Assembly (NCBI GenBank): GCA_017938145.1
Contig: JAGBCB010000012.1
Coordinates: forward strand, 1 to 64,000
DNA length: 64,000 nt
Direction of reading: 5' to 3'
From: Lachnospiraceae bacterium
GTDB taxonomy: Bacteria > Bacillota > Clostridia > Lachnospirales > Lachnospiraceae
Position numbers and translations under genes: made by a program. The notes beneath the pieces are model-generated. The model did not search any database. It had not been told where the DNA came from and saw only the letters and a program-made list of their open reading frames with translations. Shown one piece after another: positions 53,055 to 62,754 of this stretch; within the stretch, counting starts at the first letter, position 1; every line of letters begins with the position of its first letter.

Positions 53055-54926
53055 TTATTCTAATCCTTCCTCTTCGTTCTTCTCTTCCAACGCTTCTTCT
53101 ACCGGTTCTTCCGTCTGCTCTTCTTTGCGTTTTACCGGACAAAGCTTGTGATTGATTGCCATGCCCATACCGATTAATACATAAAAGATTGGGGTAACTA
53201 CAATCAAAGAGTCATTGGCAAAACCGGATGCCATAAAGCCAACGGTACTCAAAAAGACAGCGAAGCCCATCCATTCTTCCATACTCTCATATTTTTGGAA
53301 ACCGTACCGTCTGCAGCTTGCCACCACATATATCACATAAAAAACCAGGAAGGCAATCAAGGAAATGGTGCCTGTCTGCACGCCCATCTGCAGGTAGAAA
53401 TTATGCGGTCTTGTAAAAATAATATTGTCAAAGCCACTCTTATAGCGGGCTACGTAATCGTTTTGCGGGAACTCAATACCAAAGGTATCCGGGCCGGAAC
53501 CAACGATGAAATTGCTGAGTAAAAGCGGAATACTTCTGCCCCATACATAGCCTCGTCCGCTGGCTACCGCTTCGTAACCGTAAAACAGGTTATCGGCCAT
53601 AATACATTCGTCCAAACGGCCGTATTCACTGATATATTTATAATTTCCTGCCACAATCTGGTTTGTGAAATAAAAGTTACGTCCGTTAATTACAAGACCA
53701 AAGGCATAGCGGTCTTCATAGGCTGCGGTCTGAATGGCAACTACTTCTCCGTTGTTTAATGTAAAGTATCCATAGGTTGCGTTTTCATCGTAAGTAACCT
53801 CTTTCTGCTCATCCCCTTCGAAAGCAACATAGGCAAAGCCGCTGGAAGAAACCGGCATCATTACCGTGTACTCGGTATCTTCGCAAACTACCCGGACACC
53901 GTTTCCTGTTGTATCCACGCCAAGTACCGGGTCGGAAGATTTTTCGATAGCAAACATCTGCTTTAAACGATTGGTTAACAGGTTATCACGATACGTATCT
54001 AACAGGGAGAACGCCATAACTACAAAGGTCACTCCCGGAATAATCAAATACCAATACTTCCAGATTTTACGTCCTAAGAACAGTGCCATTACCACAGCAA
54101 CCGCCACCACTGCAATTAAACCGGTACGGGACTGGGAAGCAAACAGCATCACCAAAAGACCTACCAGGGTAAGTCCGCACACGATTTTTTTCCAAAGCTT
54201 TTTATTCATAACAAAACCGATAAGTACCAGCGGAACATACATAGCCACATAGGTACCCACATAGTTTGGATTAAACAATGTGCCGTAGGCCTGTCCTACC
54301 GGGAAGTTCAGCTGCAGCGGACCATAGGTATTGATAAACTTGCTGCCGGTAAACAAACGCTGAATACCTTCGTTTAACAGAGGGTCCTTACCGATGGTCT
54401 GAAGTACGCCAACCAAGGCCATTAACGTGCCTCCGATTACACCTGCTGTAGTAATCTGGTTTACATCATCCATGGAATCAATCGCTACAAAGGCATAAAA
54501 AGCCACGATGGCATATCCAAGTAAAACGCCCACCGGTTCCTTGGCATCCATAGAACCAAAAACAGAATATGTCAAATTCTCAGAGCAAATCGTTGATAAA
54601 ATCACGAAAAGCATATAAACAAACATCGGAAGGAAACAAATCAAACTGCTCCGTCTTTGCTCCCTATCCATTTTAATGATTTTGTAAATTGCCAGACCCA
54701 GTGCAACAGCTGCCGCAACCGTAAAGACAATCATCTTTCCGTGTAAAAATACATCGGAATAGTAATCATCCACCGAATGCCACGGATATACACCGTATCC
54801 CGAACTTGCCGTATATAAATATAATACCAGCGGAAGCAGGCATAATACAAACTGCAACGGCAACAGCTTCCAGTTCCAGCCCTTACTCTGCTTCACCTGA
54901 TTCTTTTGTTTCTTTTCCTGACTCAT
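53055..54926 (-). CDS. O-antigen ligase-like polytopic membrane protein
   Basis: 623 residues. About ten helices lie in two sets (~15-300 and ~520-600), with a large extracellular loop (~310-470) rich in beta-type sequence. The PHNFYLQ motif near residue 505 is typical of the O-antigen ligase/polymerase (WaaL/Wzy) family. In a Gram-positive this suggests glycan polymer assembly on the cell surface. The start at 54926 follows GGAGG at 10 nt. The acidic C-terminal tail is Glu-rich. Confidence 0.82.
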   Translation of the reverse strand: MSQEKKQKNQVKQSKGWNWKLLPLQFVLCLLPLVLYLYTASSGYGVYPWHSVDDYYSDVFLHGKMIVFTVAAAVALGLAIYKIIKMDREQRRSSLICFLPMFVYMLFVILSTICSENLTYSVFGSMDAKEPVGVLLGYAIVAFYAFVAIDSMDDVNQITTAGVIGGTLMALVGVLQTIGKDPLLNEGIQRLFTGSKFINTYGPLQLNFPVGQAYGTLFNPNYVGTYVAMYVPLVLIGFVMNKKLWKKIVCGLTLVGLLVMLFASQSRTGLIAVVAVAVVMALFLGRKIWKYWYLIIPGVTFVVMAFSLLDTYRDNLLTNRLKQMFAIEKSSDPVLGVDTTGNGVRVVCEDTEYTVMMPVSSSGFAYVAFEGDEQKEVTYDENATYGYFTLNNGEVVAIQTAAYEDRYAFGLVINGRNFYFTNQIVAGNYKYISEYGRLDECIMADNLFYGYEAVASGRGYVWGRSIPLLLSNFIVGSGPDTFGIEFPQNDYVARYKSGFDNIIFTRPHNFYLQMGVQTGTISLIAFLVFYVIYVVASCRRYGFQKYESMEEWMGFAVFLSTVGFMASGFANDSLIVVTPIFYVLIGMGMAINHKLCPVKRKEEQTEEPVEEALEEKNEEEGLE

Positions 54927-54995
54927 TTGATATATTTCCTCCATCTCTATAAAAACCATGTTGTATCAACAGGCATACTATCTCATAATATCTAT

Positions 54996-55024
54996 ATTAT
55001 AATGAAACTGATAAAAAAAGTAAA
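54996..55024 (-). promoter_or_regulatory. Probable promoter of the O-antigen ligase-like gene
   Basis: TTTACT (55019-55024) and TATAAT (54996-55001) with a 17-nt spacer. Confidence 0.55.
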
Positions 55025-55043
55025 TCACAAAGTAGAATTTTTC

Positions 55044-55119
55044 TTGACAAAATATTCCTAGTTTCGTAGTATAAAGATAGTCGTATTTTTCTATTGAAGC
55101 AGAGTGCAGCAGCTCTGCT
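55044..55119 (+). promoter_or_regulatory. Consensus -35 promoter ending in a hairpin
   Basis: TTGACA (55044-55049) and TAGTAT (55067-55072), 17-nt spacer, followed about 25 nt later by AGCAGAG/CTCTGCT (55098-55119) and TTTTATTATTT. A transcript of only about 40-50 nt, or an attenuated leader for the integrase, would result. Confidence 0.5.
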
Positions 55120-55180
55120 TTTATTATTTCCATTTTTTTCCGCACTTTATCCTGCAATTGTTTCCGAAAAAATATGCTTT

Positions 55181-55211
55181 GGTGTCAAAATTGGTGTCAG
55201 AACCGGTGTCA
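55181..55211. promoter_or_regulatory. Arm-type repeats upstream of the solitary integrase
   Basis: GGTGTCA occurs at 55181-55187, 55193-55199 and 55205-55211, 12 nt apart. Matching copies follow the integrase gene (56525, 56536). They stand just before the extended -10 promoter TGCTATAAT (55231-55239), so binding of the integrase could also repress its own gene. Confidence 0.65.
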
Positions 55212-55326
55212 ATTTGATGCCCATATTTCATGCTATAATCACCGCAGCAAAGCATGAAAAACAAAAAAACACAAATACTAATGACAAGCTTTGTGAAATA
55301 CGATTCGTGGAAAGGAGCATTTGTTT

Positions 55327-56520
55327 ATGGAAAATGCAACAAAAGAACAGCGTCTCCCAAAGGGAATTTCGAAGCGGGCAGACGGAAGATATCAGGGAAG
55401 ATTTACTTTTCAGGGAGAGAGGTTTACACTGTATGACCGGGATATCAAAGCTCTCCAGAAAAAAATGTCGGATGCCAAATATGAAATGGAACACGGCATT
55501 TATCTCAATTCCCGCACCATGACCCTCAATACATTTTTTGAAACCTGGCTCAGTGAAATTAAAGAACACACCGTAAAAGCCAATACCATCAGCGTTTACA
55601 TGGAAATCTACAAAATCCATATTGCACCGAATCTTGGCAGATTGCAGGTTTCCTCCATTAACAAGCTGATGATACAACGACTGTTAAATAACATGTCCAA
55701 AAACGGGCTCAGTCCAAATACCCTGGCTAAAACAAAGACTATCCTATACAGCATTTTCAAGGAAGCCATGGAAAACCGCATGATTTCTTACAACCCTTGT
55801 GAAAACATCACCATCCGGAGAGACCGAACCGAACGCCGGGTATTAAGTTATGAGGAACAAAAACAGTTTCTGGAAGCCATTCGCGGAAGCCGCTATGAAA
55901 TGCTTTGCATTCTCGGCCTTACTACCGGTTTGCGTATCGGCGAACTGTCCGGACTGCGGTGGTCGGATATTGATTTTACCGAAAAAACACTGACGGTAGA
56001 GCGTACCTACATTTATCTTCATGACGTAAAGAACCACCAAATGAAGGATGAATTCCACTCGCCAAAAACGAAGAACAGCTGCCGGACCATCCGGCTTTTA
56101 GACTCTACCTTGCAACTTTTGGAGCAGCATAAAGCCGCACAGGAAAAAGAAAAAACAGAAGCCGGACTCTCCTGGTGTCCGGTGGAAGGCGGCGAAAACC
56201 TGGTGTTTACCACAAAAACCGGAGGTCCGGTCCGCGGCTTGAACGTGGCAGAAACCCTGAATAACTACGTCAATAAAATCAACAAAAAAGAAGAACTGCA
56301 GGCAAGAAAGGAACAGCGGGAACCGGTATTTTTTGAAAGGATTACTCCCCATACCCTGCGGCACACCTTCGCCACCAGAGCATTTGAGAGTGGAATCCCG
56401 CCGAAAGTAGTGCAGCAAATTTTGGGCCACAGCAGTCTGGAAATGACCATGGACTTATACACCCATGTAACAGAAGATGTTCAGGCCAGGGAAATCGAAA
56501 AGCTTGCCGTGTTTTTCTGA
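55327..56520 (+). CDS. Solitary tyrosine integrase
   Basis: 397 residues, phage-type. An N-terminal AP2-like arm-binding domain (~10-55, [20 protein letters not shown]), a SAM-like core-binding domain (~60-165) and a catalytic domain (~170-395). Active-site elements are [11 protein letters not shown] (Arg), [10 protein letters not shown] (HxxR), GHSSLEMT and the Tyr in DLYTHV. ATG 55327 is chosen because AAGGAG lies 9 nt upstream; TTG at 55321 is the alternative. No other phage or conjugation genes surround it. It is flanked by GGTGTCA repeats on both sides. Confidence 0.92.
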   Translation: MENATKEQRLPKGISKRADGRYQGRFTFQGERFTLYDRDIKALQKKMSDAKYEMEHGIYLNSRTMTLNTFFETWLSEIKEHTVKANTISVYMEIYKIHIAPNLGRLQVSSINKLMIQRLLNNMSKNGLSPNTLAKTKTILYSIFKEAMENRMISYNPCENITIRRDRTERRVLSYEEQKQFLEAIRGSRYEMLCILGLTTGLRIGELSGLRWSDIDFTEKTLTVERTYIYLHDVKNHQMKDEFHSPKTKNSCRTIRLLDSTLQLLEQHKAAQEKEKTEAGLSWCPVEGGENLVFTTKTGGPVRGLNVAETLNNYVNKINKKEELQARKEQREPVFFERITPHTLRHTFATRAFESGIPPKVVQQILGHSSLEMTMDLYTHVTEDVQAREIEKLAVFF

Positions 56521-56524
56521 TTTT

Positions 56525-56576
56525 GGTGTCAAAGTGGTGTCAGAGGCCTTTTTGCAAGGCCTTGGGAAGGCCTGAC
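56525..56576. promoter_or_regulatory. Arm-type repeats and hairpin after the solitary integrase
   Basis: GGTGTCA at 56525-56531 and 56536-56542, then a stem GTCAGAGGCCTT/AAGGCCTGAC (56539-56576) followed by TCTTTCC, which may be a weak terminator. Confidence 0.55.
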
Positions 56577-56648
56577 TCTTTCCTCGCAAACCTGCATTTT
56601 TATTCACTTTTTGCTTTTTTGCTCCTTGTTATTTAAGGAGGAAATATA

Positions 56649-59369
56649 ATGAAACCAACTCTCAGAAAAGGCGCCGTACTGTTGGCGTCTGCTATGGTGA
56701 TTTCTTCCGCTGCACCGGCCACCGGCTATGTTTATGCGGCAAAGAACTTCACCTATGCTTATCAGACCGGTGGTGAAGTAAGCAAGCTCTCCCTTGAGAA
56801 GGGGGATGTGGTTGACTTAAGATTCCTTGGTGTCAGCGACTACAGAAATTACTCTCTCACCTGGACAAGTTCCAATCCACAGGTTGCAACCGTTGATAAA
56901 AGCGGCGTGGTTACCGCAAAGGAAAACGGTACTGCTGTCATCACTCTTTTAGTAGGTGACGGTAATGCATACACCTCTGAAGGTGTTGTTGTAACCGTCG
57001 GCGAAATTCCAACCATGGAGGTAGCCCTTGGTACATCTAAGGACAATACCTTCAACAAGTACACACTGGAACTTGACAAAACCGTGGACTTAAACTTCTA
57101 CGGCGTTGTTAACTGGTCCACCTCCCTGTACTCCACCCGTTGGAGCACCTCTGATGCGAAGGTAGCTACCGTAAATAACTCCGGTGTGGTAACCCCTGTA
57201 GCACCGGGTACTGCCACTGTAACCATCGCAATCACAAACAGAACAACAGGCAAAGAGCTTAACGTTATCCCTGTGGAAATTACCGTTCCGGCTGCTGAGG
57301 TTTCCCAGGAATTTGTTGCACAGCAGATTAGTGACACCCAGGTTACCCTTACCTTTGCAAACAAGGACATCACTGCAGCGGAACTGGAAAAGGGTCTTTC
57401 CTTCCACTACTATGTGGGCGATGTAAAGATTGCATATCCAATCAAGGTTGCTTCCGTAAAGAACGGCGTGGCAACTCTGTCTGCTTACGTACCATTTACT
57501 GATGGCACCAGATACGGCTTTACTTACGGCGAATCTTCCGCAGAATTTGTGGCAAGCATCGGCGAAGTAGCAGGCATCCAGTACTCCTGGAGCTGTGACG
57601 GAGATGATTTCAAGGCCTATGCCGGCACTGACACTACCATCTCCTACAAGCTGTTAAATGCCCAGGGCGTAGATATTACCGCAAGTGCTATGGCACAGTC
57701 CGGCGCTTCCGTAATGTTCAGCCTTGTGAAGGATTCCGAAAACGGTGACTTCTGGATTTCCGACTCTACTGCAGGCAAGATTTTCTTTAACTCCGAAAAC
57801 GCAGTTGCCCAGGTAGAAATCGAATTCCTCACCGGAAAGTACGATCCGGAAACCTATGAACCGGTACCGGGTCCAAAGGCAGTTGCTACCATCATCAGCT
57901 CTAAGGCTCCTGCTTACGGCATTAACGTAGCAGAAGGCGGCGTAGCAACTATTGTTAAGGATTCCGCTGCTGCAGGCGCAGGCATCGACTGGAGCAAGGC
58001 TTCTTCCGTAATTGCCCTGGGCGATGACGAAAAGGCTTCCTTCCGTCTTGTAGCAAAGCTTACCGACACCAAGGGTGATTCCGTTTACACCGATACTATG
58101 GATGCAGAGAAGGGCTCTTTCTCCTTCGCTACTACCAATAACGCTATCCTGTATATCGCTGATGACGGAACTTTAATGACAAACAACACCGGTACTGTTA
58201 ACGTACTTGTATACTTTACTCCGGCAGGCTCTAACGCTTCTACTGTAGTTGCTGTACTTCCTGTAACCGTAAGAGCAGCAAGAGCAGTCAACAGCCTGAC
58301 CTTAGACAAGTCCTCCGATGTGATTTCCACAGAATCCGGCAACGGCTTCAACCAGACTACCTTCAAGGTAACCTTAAAGGACCAGTTAGGTGATTTAATC
58401 GCAGGCGACATTGAAATTACAAGTAACTTAAAGACCCTTCCAAACGGCGCAACCGCAGCTCCTGTAGTGAGTGCTGTAGAAGGTGCTGACGGCGAATATA
58501 CCTTCACCGTAACAGGCAGCGCAGAGAACCTTCCATCCGGTGCAACCGGCTACGCTTACACCTTTACCGTAAAGGCAGGTAATCTTACCAAGACCTTTAA
58601 CGTTACCGTAAAGAAGCCGGCAGTGGATAAGAGCGGCAACCTGGTAATCTCCGGCTACAAGATTGAGTTCTCCGGCGATGACGACTTAAAGACATCCGAT
58701 GCCAACGAAAAGATGGCAACAGCAACTCTTTACCTGTTAAGTAACGGCGTAAAGGCTCAGATTGCAGAGCTTTCTGTAAAGGATGCCTCCATCTCCAACA
58801 TGAAGGCTGGTAACTACTACTACACCGTAACCAAGGGCAGCACTGCAATTAACGCAGAAGCAGCAAGCGGTTCCGCAATTCAGATTCCGTTAACCGACAT
58901 TAAGGAAATCGAAGTTGGCGGCTCCACAATCAATGTGGTAGATAAGACAAAGAACGGTTCCGGCGTTTACACCGTAACCATCTATAAGGGTATCGGTACA
59001 ACAGCAGGTGCTACCGCATCCGCATTGACCCAGGTATCCAGAAGCACCTTAACCGTTAAGGACAGCCAGGCAGCCCTTTCCTACGCAGGCAAGAGCGCAA
59101 ATACCTTCGCTTCCGTAGACGGCGGTGTGGAAGAGCTTGTAAAGTCCAGCTTCAAGTTTAAGCTCGGTGACACTGTCTTAGATGACATTAGCGATTACAG
59201 CAACATCAAGTTAGTAGTAAATGCTAACAAGTTAGACGACAGCGGCATGTTAAAGCCGGGCAGCGTATGCTACGTGAAGTCCGTTGACTTCTATGTAGAA
59301 ACCGCAGAAGGCAGCAACACCTACGTGAAGTACACCGTAGCAGTTAATGATTACGTGGAAGTAAAGTAA
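56649..59369 (+). CDS. Large secreted BIG2 surface protein
   Basis: 906 residues with a signal peptide (~1-31; ends near VYAAK). Two BIG2 modules (~35-115 and ~120-215; SSNPQVATVDKSGVVTA, TSDAKVATVNNSGVVTP) precede a long beta-rich region shared with the genes at 59498 and 62755 (FHYYVGDVKIAYP, FTDGTRYGFTYGE, GPKAVATIISSKAPAYGI). There is no sortase signal, S-layer homology domain or membrane anchor. It is probably an S-layer-type or matrix protein. TAAGGAGG precedes the ATG. Its codons favour ACC/GCC/AAG, suggesting high expression. Confidence 0.85.
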   Translation: MKPTLRKGAVLLASAMVISSAAPATGYVYAAKNFTYAYQTGGEVSKLSLEKGDVVDLRFLGVSDYRNYSLTWTSSNPQVATVDKSGVVTAKENGTAVITLLVGDGNAYTSEGVVVTVGEIPTMEVALGTSKDNTFNKYTLELDKTVDLNFYGVVNWSTSLYSTRWSTSDAKVATVNNSGVVTPVAPGTATVTIAITNRTTGKELNVIPVEITVPAAEVSQEFVAQQISDTQVTLTFANKDITAAELEKGLSFHYYVGDVKIAYPIKVASVKNGVATLSAYVPFTDGTRYGFTYGESSAEFVASIGEVAGIQYSWSCDGDDFKAYAGTDTTISYKLLNAQGVDITASAMAQSGASVMFSLVKDSENGDFWISDSTAGKIFFNSENAVAQVEIEFLTGKYDPETYEPVPGPKAVATIISSKAPAYGINVAEGGVATIVKDSAAAGAGIDWSKASSVIALGDDEKASFRLVAKLTDTKGDSVYTDTMDAEKGSFSFATTNNAILYIADDGTLMTNNTGTVNVLVYFTPAGSNASTVVAVLPVTVRAARAVNSLTLDKSSDVISTESGNGFNQTTFKVTLKDQLGDLIAGDIEITSNLKTLPNGATAAPVVSAVEGADGEYTFTVTGSAENLPSGATGYAYTFTVKAGNLTKTFNVTVKKPAVDKSGNLVISGYKIEFSGDDDLKTSDANEKMATATLYLLSNGVKAQIAELSVKDASISNMKAGNYYYTVTKGSTAINAEAASGSAIQIPLTDIKEIEVGGSTINVVDKTKNGSGVYTVTIYKGIGTTAGATASALTQVSRSTLTVKDSQAALSYAGKSANTFASVDGGVEELVKSSFKFKLGDTVLDDISDYSNIKLVVNANKLDDSGMLKPGSVCYVKSVDFYVETAEGSNTYVKYTVAVNDYVEVK

Positions 59370-59435
59370 GGATAAAAGGATAAGAGAAAAAAGAAAGCAC
59401 AAAAGACAATAGAGAATACGATGAAATGATGAAAG

Positions 59436-59467
59436 AATCCCCGGGAGGTTTAAAACTCCCGGGGATT
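59436..59467. terminator. Bidirectional terminator between surface genes
   Basis: AATCCCCGGGAG (59436-59447) pairs with CTCCCGGGGATT (59456-59467), flanked by T-rich DNA on the plus strand. Confidence 0.85.
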
Positions 59468-59497
59468 TTACTTACTTTATAAATTTACTTTTTATGC

Positions 59498-62479
59498 TTA
59501 CTCAACTACACCTGTTTTGATTGCTTTGTTAACTTCACAGGTCTTGATATAAGACATACCGTAAGGGTTGGTTCCGTCAACAGGAACTGCAAATTCAACC
59601 TTGCGGATTACTACGGTGTTACCGTTCATAATGTATTCCACATTTGTAATCATATTAGATGTCAGAGTAGTCCATGCTTCGCCGTCAAGATTAAAGGTAA
59701 GGCAATTTGCAGCTACTTCCTTAACACCTGCCTGGTCGTTGCTGCCGGAAACAGTAAGAGGTGTGGATACGCTCTTAACTGCGCGGAAAGTAACATCCTT
59801 TGTATTATCAACTACAGTGAAAGAAGTATTTAAAACGTTCTTCTGTACTACTGTACCCACATTAACAATTCTTGTTGCAGTAACGGTGTAAGTACCTGCT
59901 GCCAAAGTATCCTGAACTAAGCTGCCGGAAGACTTCGGTGCTGCAACATTAACCTTTACGCAATTATTTGCAGAATCAACATATACACCAAGAGAATCAC
60001 TATTTGCTGCCATTGGTACAACCTTGTTGTCCGGTCCCTTAACCAGAACATATACCTGGCCGGCAGAACAATTGGAGGTTGTAAATGTATGGTTGCTTGT
60101 GGTCAGAATGTGTAAGTCATCATAAAGACCAACCTTAATACCGTTGCTGCTGGTCTTATATGCTTCTACAGCTGCATACTGTACCCATTCATTGTCTTCA
60201 GGCTCACCTAAACTGATGGTAGAGTTCTGAAGTCCTAAATTCCATCCGGTCACATTGATGGATCCGTTTGCTGTTGTCGGATTCTGAAGGGTTACGTTAA
60301 TTGTTACTCTCTTATTGGTAAGAGTATCTGTTACTGTTAACGGTACAGACATTACATTTGTAACGGAACGGATATTCTTTGCATCAATATGAAGTGTTGT
60401 TCCGTCTAAACGTGCAGGAGCGAGGCTGGAGCCATCTAATGCATTGTTTACAGCTGCCACTGTGGAGCTAACCTCAAGTGCAGTTGTGCCGGACCACTTG
60501 TTGCCATACTGATCCTTGAAGAGAATCTTTACATCTGCTTCACAGAATCTGTTTTCGTAGCCAGGCATAGCAGAAGTTGCTAAAGTAACTCTTGTAGTAT
60601 CTGCTGTCATGGAACTGAGCTTACTTTCATCTAAAACTCTTACCTGACACGCGCCGATGGTTCTGCTATAGTTGTTGGAGCCACTTAAGCCGTTGTTAGT
60701 TAAAGTAACAAGAATAACTGTACCGGATGTTGCCTTAAACGGATAGATAGAACCGTCCGGAGCTACAATAATCTGATTCTGGTCAGCTGCGCTAAATTCA
60801 ACGCCATAACCATATTTACTGAATAACTGCTCTACATCGTTGATGTAGTAAATGTTATTTGCCTTATCTACACCACGCTCATCGGTAACATAAAAATTGC
60901 CATATGTATCAGCGAGCATTGCAACCAGCTTTGCATTATCCTTATTTGCTACAATCTGGGATGTTGTATTGTTCCAGTCAATCTTACCGAAATTAGCAGC
61001 GCTTCCATCAATAATTGTGGAATTAACTACACCAATGATTCCGTAAGCAGGAAGCTTTGTGGAACGAATAGCAACTGTGCCTGTAAGATCCTTGGAAATA
61101 CCCTGGTCATTATAATAGGTATATGTACCGGTTAATGCTACAGATACGTTTGGTGCATAGAAATGAAGGGTATTGTCGCCAATAACAACATTATCATAAT
61201 ACTTATTTGCTGCGAAACCATAGCTCATATAACCTCTGTCTGCATAGGTTTCTGTAACGTCGATATTACCAAAATATAAGCGATAGGATAACTCTACAGG
61301 TACGTCAATAGTGGAAGCGTCGTCATATGCATATGCCACACCTTCTGTACCAAGACACTTATAGGTAATTTCAATACGGTTTGGCTCACCGATAATTACG
61401 TTAATAGCAGAACCATTAACATCTGCGGAACCGGCCTTTACCATGTACTTATCACCGTTAGAGAACGGAATAACAGGTACTACGCTGAGCTGTCTGCCTG
61501 TGCTGTCGGTTGTTACGTTGGCAACTTCCCACTTTACAGGGATAACAGTGCTGCCTGCAGTAATTAACTGATATAACTGAATATCTGTTGTTGTATAGTC
61601 TACCTTCTGGTCAAAGGTTAACAGTAATTCCTTATCAGACTTTAAGGTTACGCTGTATCCAACGTATTCATCGGATGGAACCGGAGTCACGGTTGGGATT
61701 GGTGTTGCTGTAGGAGTCGGGGTTGCTGTTGCATCCGGCTTCTTAGTAGGAGCCGGTGTTGCTGTTGCACTTGGCTTCTTGGTTGGTGCCGGTGTTGCTG
61801 TTGCAGCAGGTGCCTCGCCTTCTCCTTTTACTAAAAGTGCAATAGGAGTTGCCTCAAACTCTTCGCCGCTGAAAACCTTCTTAACGGTAAGCTGGATTAC
61901 GGAAAGACCAGGTGCAACCGGGGTGATGATACCCTTTTCGTTAATGGTAGCTACCGATGTGTCTGTGGAAGACCAGCTAAATTCATATCTGCCACCTACA
62001 TTATCTTTGATACCGTTTGCCTTTAAAGCAATTTTCTGGTTCATCTCCATAGTGTAGGACTTGATTTCGTCCTTGGAAGATGTACCGATGGTTACTTCCT
62101 GCTCAATGGAGTCAACATAAACTGTTACGCCGGTGGAGGTGTACTTTGTGCCGTCGCCACCGCTAACGGTTAACTTAATGGTTGCCACACCTTCACTGAG
62201 GGCGGTAATCATACCAGCAGAGTCAACCACTGCTACCTTTGTGTTGGAGCTAACCCACTTATACTTGTAGGTTTTCCAGTTGGAAACTCCGTTAAACTTT
62301 AAGTCTACTTTTTCTCCCTTGTTCATTACCAGGGTAGTGACTGTGTCCCCTGTCTTCTGCTCTGCATAGGTAAATGTTTTTGTTGTTGCCGCCTCAGCAA
62401 CCTGAGCTGCCGGAGTAATCAACGACACTGCCATTGCAAAAATTACAGCCAGGGAAAGCTTTTTTAAATTCTTTTTCAT
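59498..62479 (-). CDS. Large secreted BIG2 surface protein with Pro/Thr linker
   Basis: 993 residues with a signal peptide (~1-31). Two BIG2 modules (~35-120 and ~130-220; SSNTKVAVVDSAGMITA, STDTSVATINEKGIITP) are followed by a TATPAPTKKP-type linker (~228-272). The long beta-rich part is homologous to the neighbours (IPVKWEVANV, RSTKLPAYGI, DTYGNFYVTD). The linker distinguishes it from the other two genes. It is convergent with 56649 and divergent from 62755. Its promoter is clear (62535-62563). Confidence 0.85.
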   Translation of the reverse strand: MKKNLKKLSLAVIFAMAVSLITPAAQVAEAATTKTFTYAEQKTGDTVTTLVMNKGEKVDLKFNGVSNWKTYKYKWVSSNTKVAVVDSAGMITALSEGVATIKLTVSGGDGTKYTSTGVTVYVDSIEQEVTIGTSSKDEIKSYTMEMNQKIALKANGIKDNVGGRYEFSWSSTDTSVATINEKGIITPVAPGLSVIQLTVKKVFSGEEFEATPIALLVKGEGEAPAATATPAPTKKPSATATPAPTKKPDATATPTPTATPIPTVTPVPSDEYVGYSVTLKSDKELLLTFDQKVDYTTTDIQLYQLITAGSTVIPVKWEVANVTTDSTGRQLSVVPVIPFSNGDKYMVKAGSADVNGSAINVIIGEPNRIEITYKCLGTEGVAYAYDDASTIDVPVELSYRLYFGNIDVTETYADRGYMSYGFAANKYYDNVVIGDNTLHFYAPNVSVALTGTYTYYNDQGISKDLTGTVAIRSTKLPAYGIIGVVNSTIIDGSAANFGKIDWNNTTSQIVANKDNAKLVAMLADTYGNFYVTDERGVDKANNIYYINDVEQLFSKYGYGVEFSAADQNQIIVAPDGSIYPFKATSGTVILVTLTNNGLSGSNNYSRTIGACQVRVLDESKLSSMTADTTRVTLATSAMPGYENRFCEADVKILFKDQYGNKWSGTTALEVSSTVAAVNNALDGSSLAPARLDGTTLHIDAKNIRSVTNVMSVPLTVTDTLTNKRVTINVTLQNPTTANGSINVTGWNLGLQNSTISLGEPEDNEWVQYAAVEAYKTSSNGIKVGLYDDLHILTTSNHTFTTSNCSAGQVYVLVKGPDNKVVPMAANSDSLGVYVDSANNCVKVNVAAPKSSGSLVQDTLAAGTYTVTATRIVNVGTVVQKNVLNTSFTVVDNTKDVTFRAVKSVSTPLTVSGSNDQAGVKEVAANCLTFNLDGEAWTTLTSNMITNVEYIMNGNTVVIRKVEFAVPVDGTNPYGMSYIKTCEVNKAIKTGVVE

Positions 62480-62534
62480 ACTTCTTCTCCTTTCGGTTTT
62501 ATATATGGTCCTATTTTTCCCTTATACGTTTCTT

Positions 62535-62563
62535 ATTATAGCCTATTTTGGTAAATATTCCAA
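62535..62563 (-). promoter_or_regulatory. Sigma-A promoter of the 59498-62479 gene
   Basis: TTGGAA (62558-62563) and TATAAT (62535-62540) with a 17-nt spacer. A second TTGACA lies further upstream (minus strand, near 62597). Confidence 0.75.
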
Positions 62564-62754
62564 GGGTAGTTTTATGTTATTTATGTGTCCTTTTTGTGTC
62601 AAAGCAGGAAGAAAGTACCAGATGGAGTAGAATACCATATGTTTTACATTCTGTCCCTTGCATATTCTTTCATTCATACTAAATATTTATTCATCAGATA
62701 ATTATTGCCAAAAATGGTTAATAATGGCAGGGTATACTACTTAAGGAGGAAATT

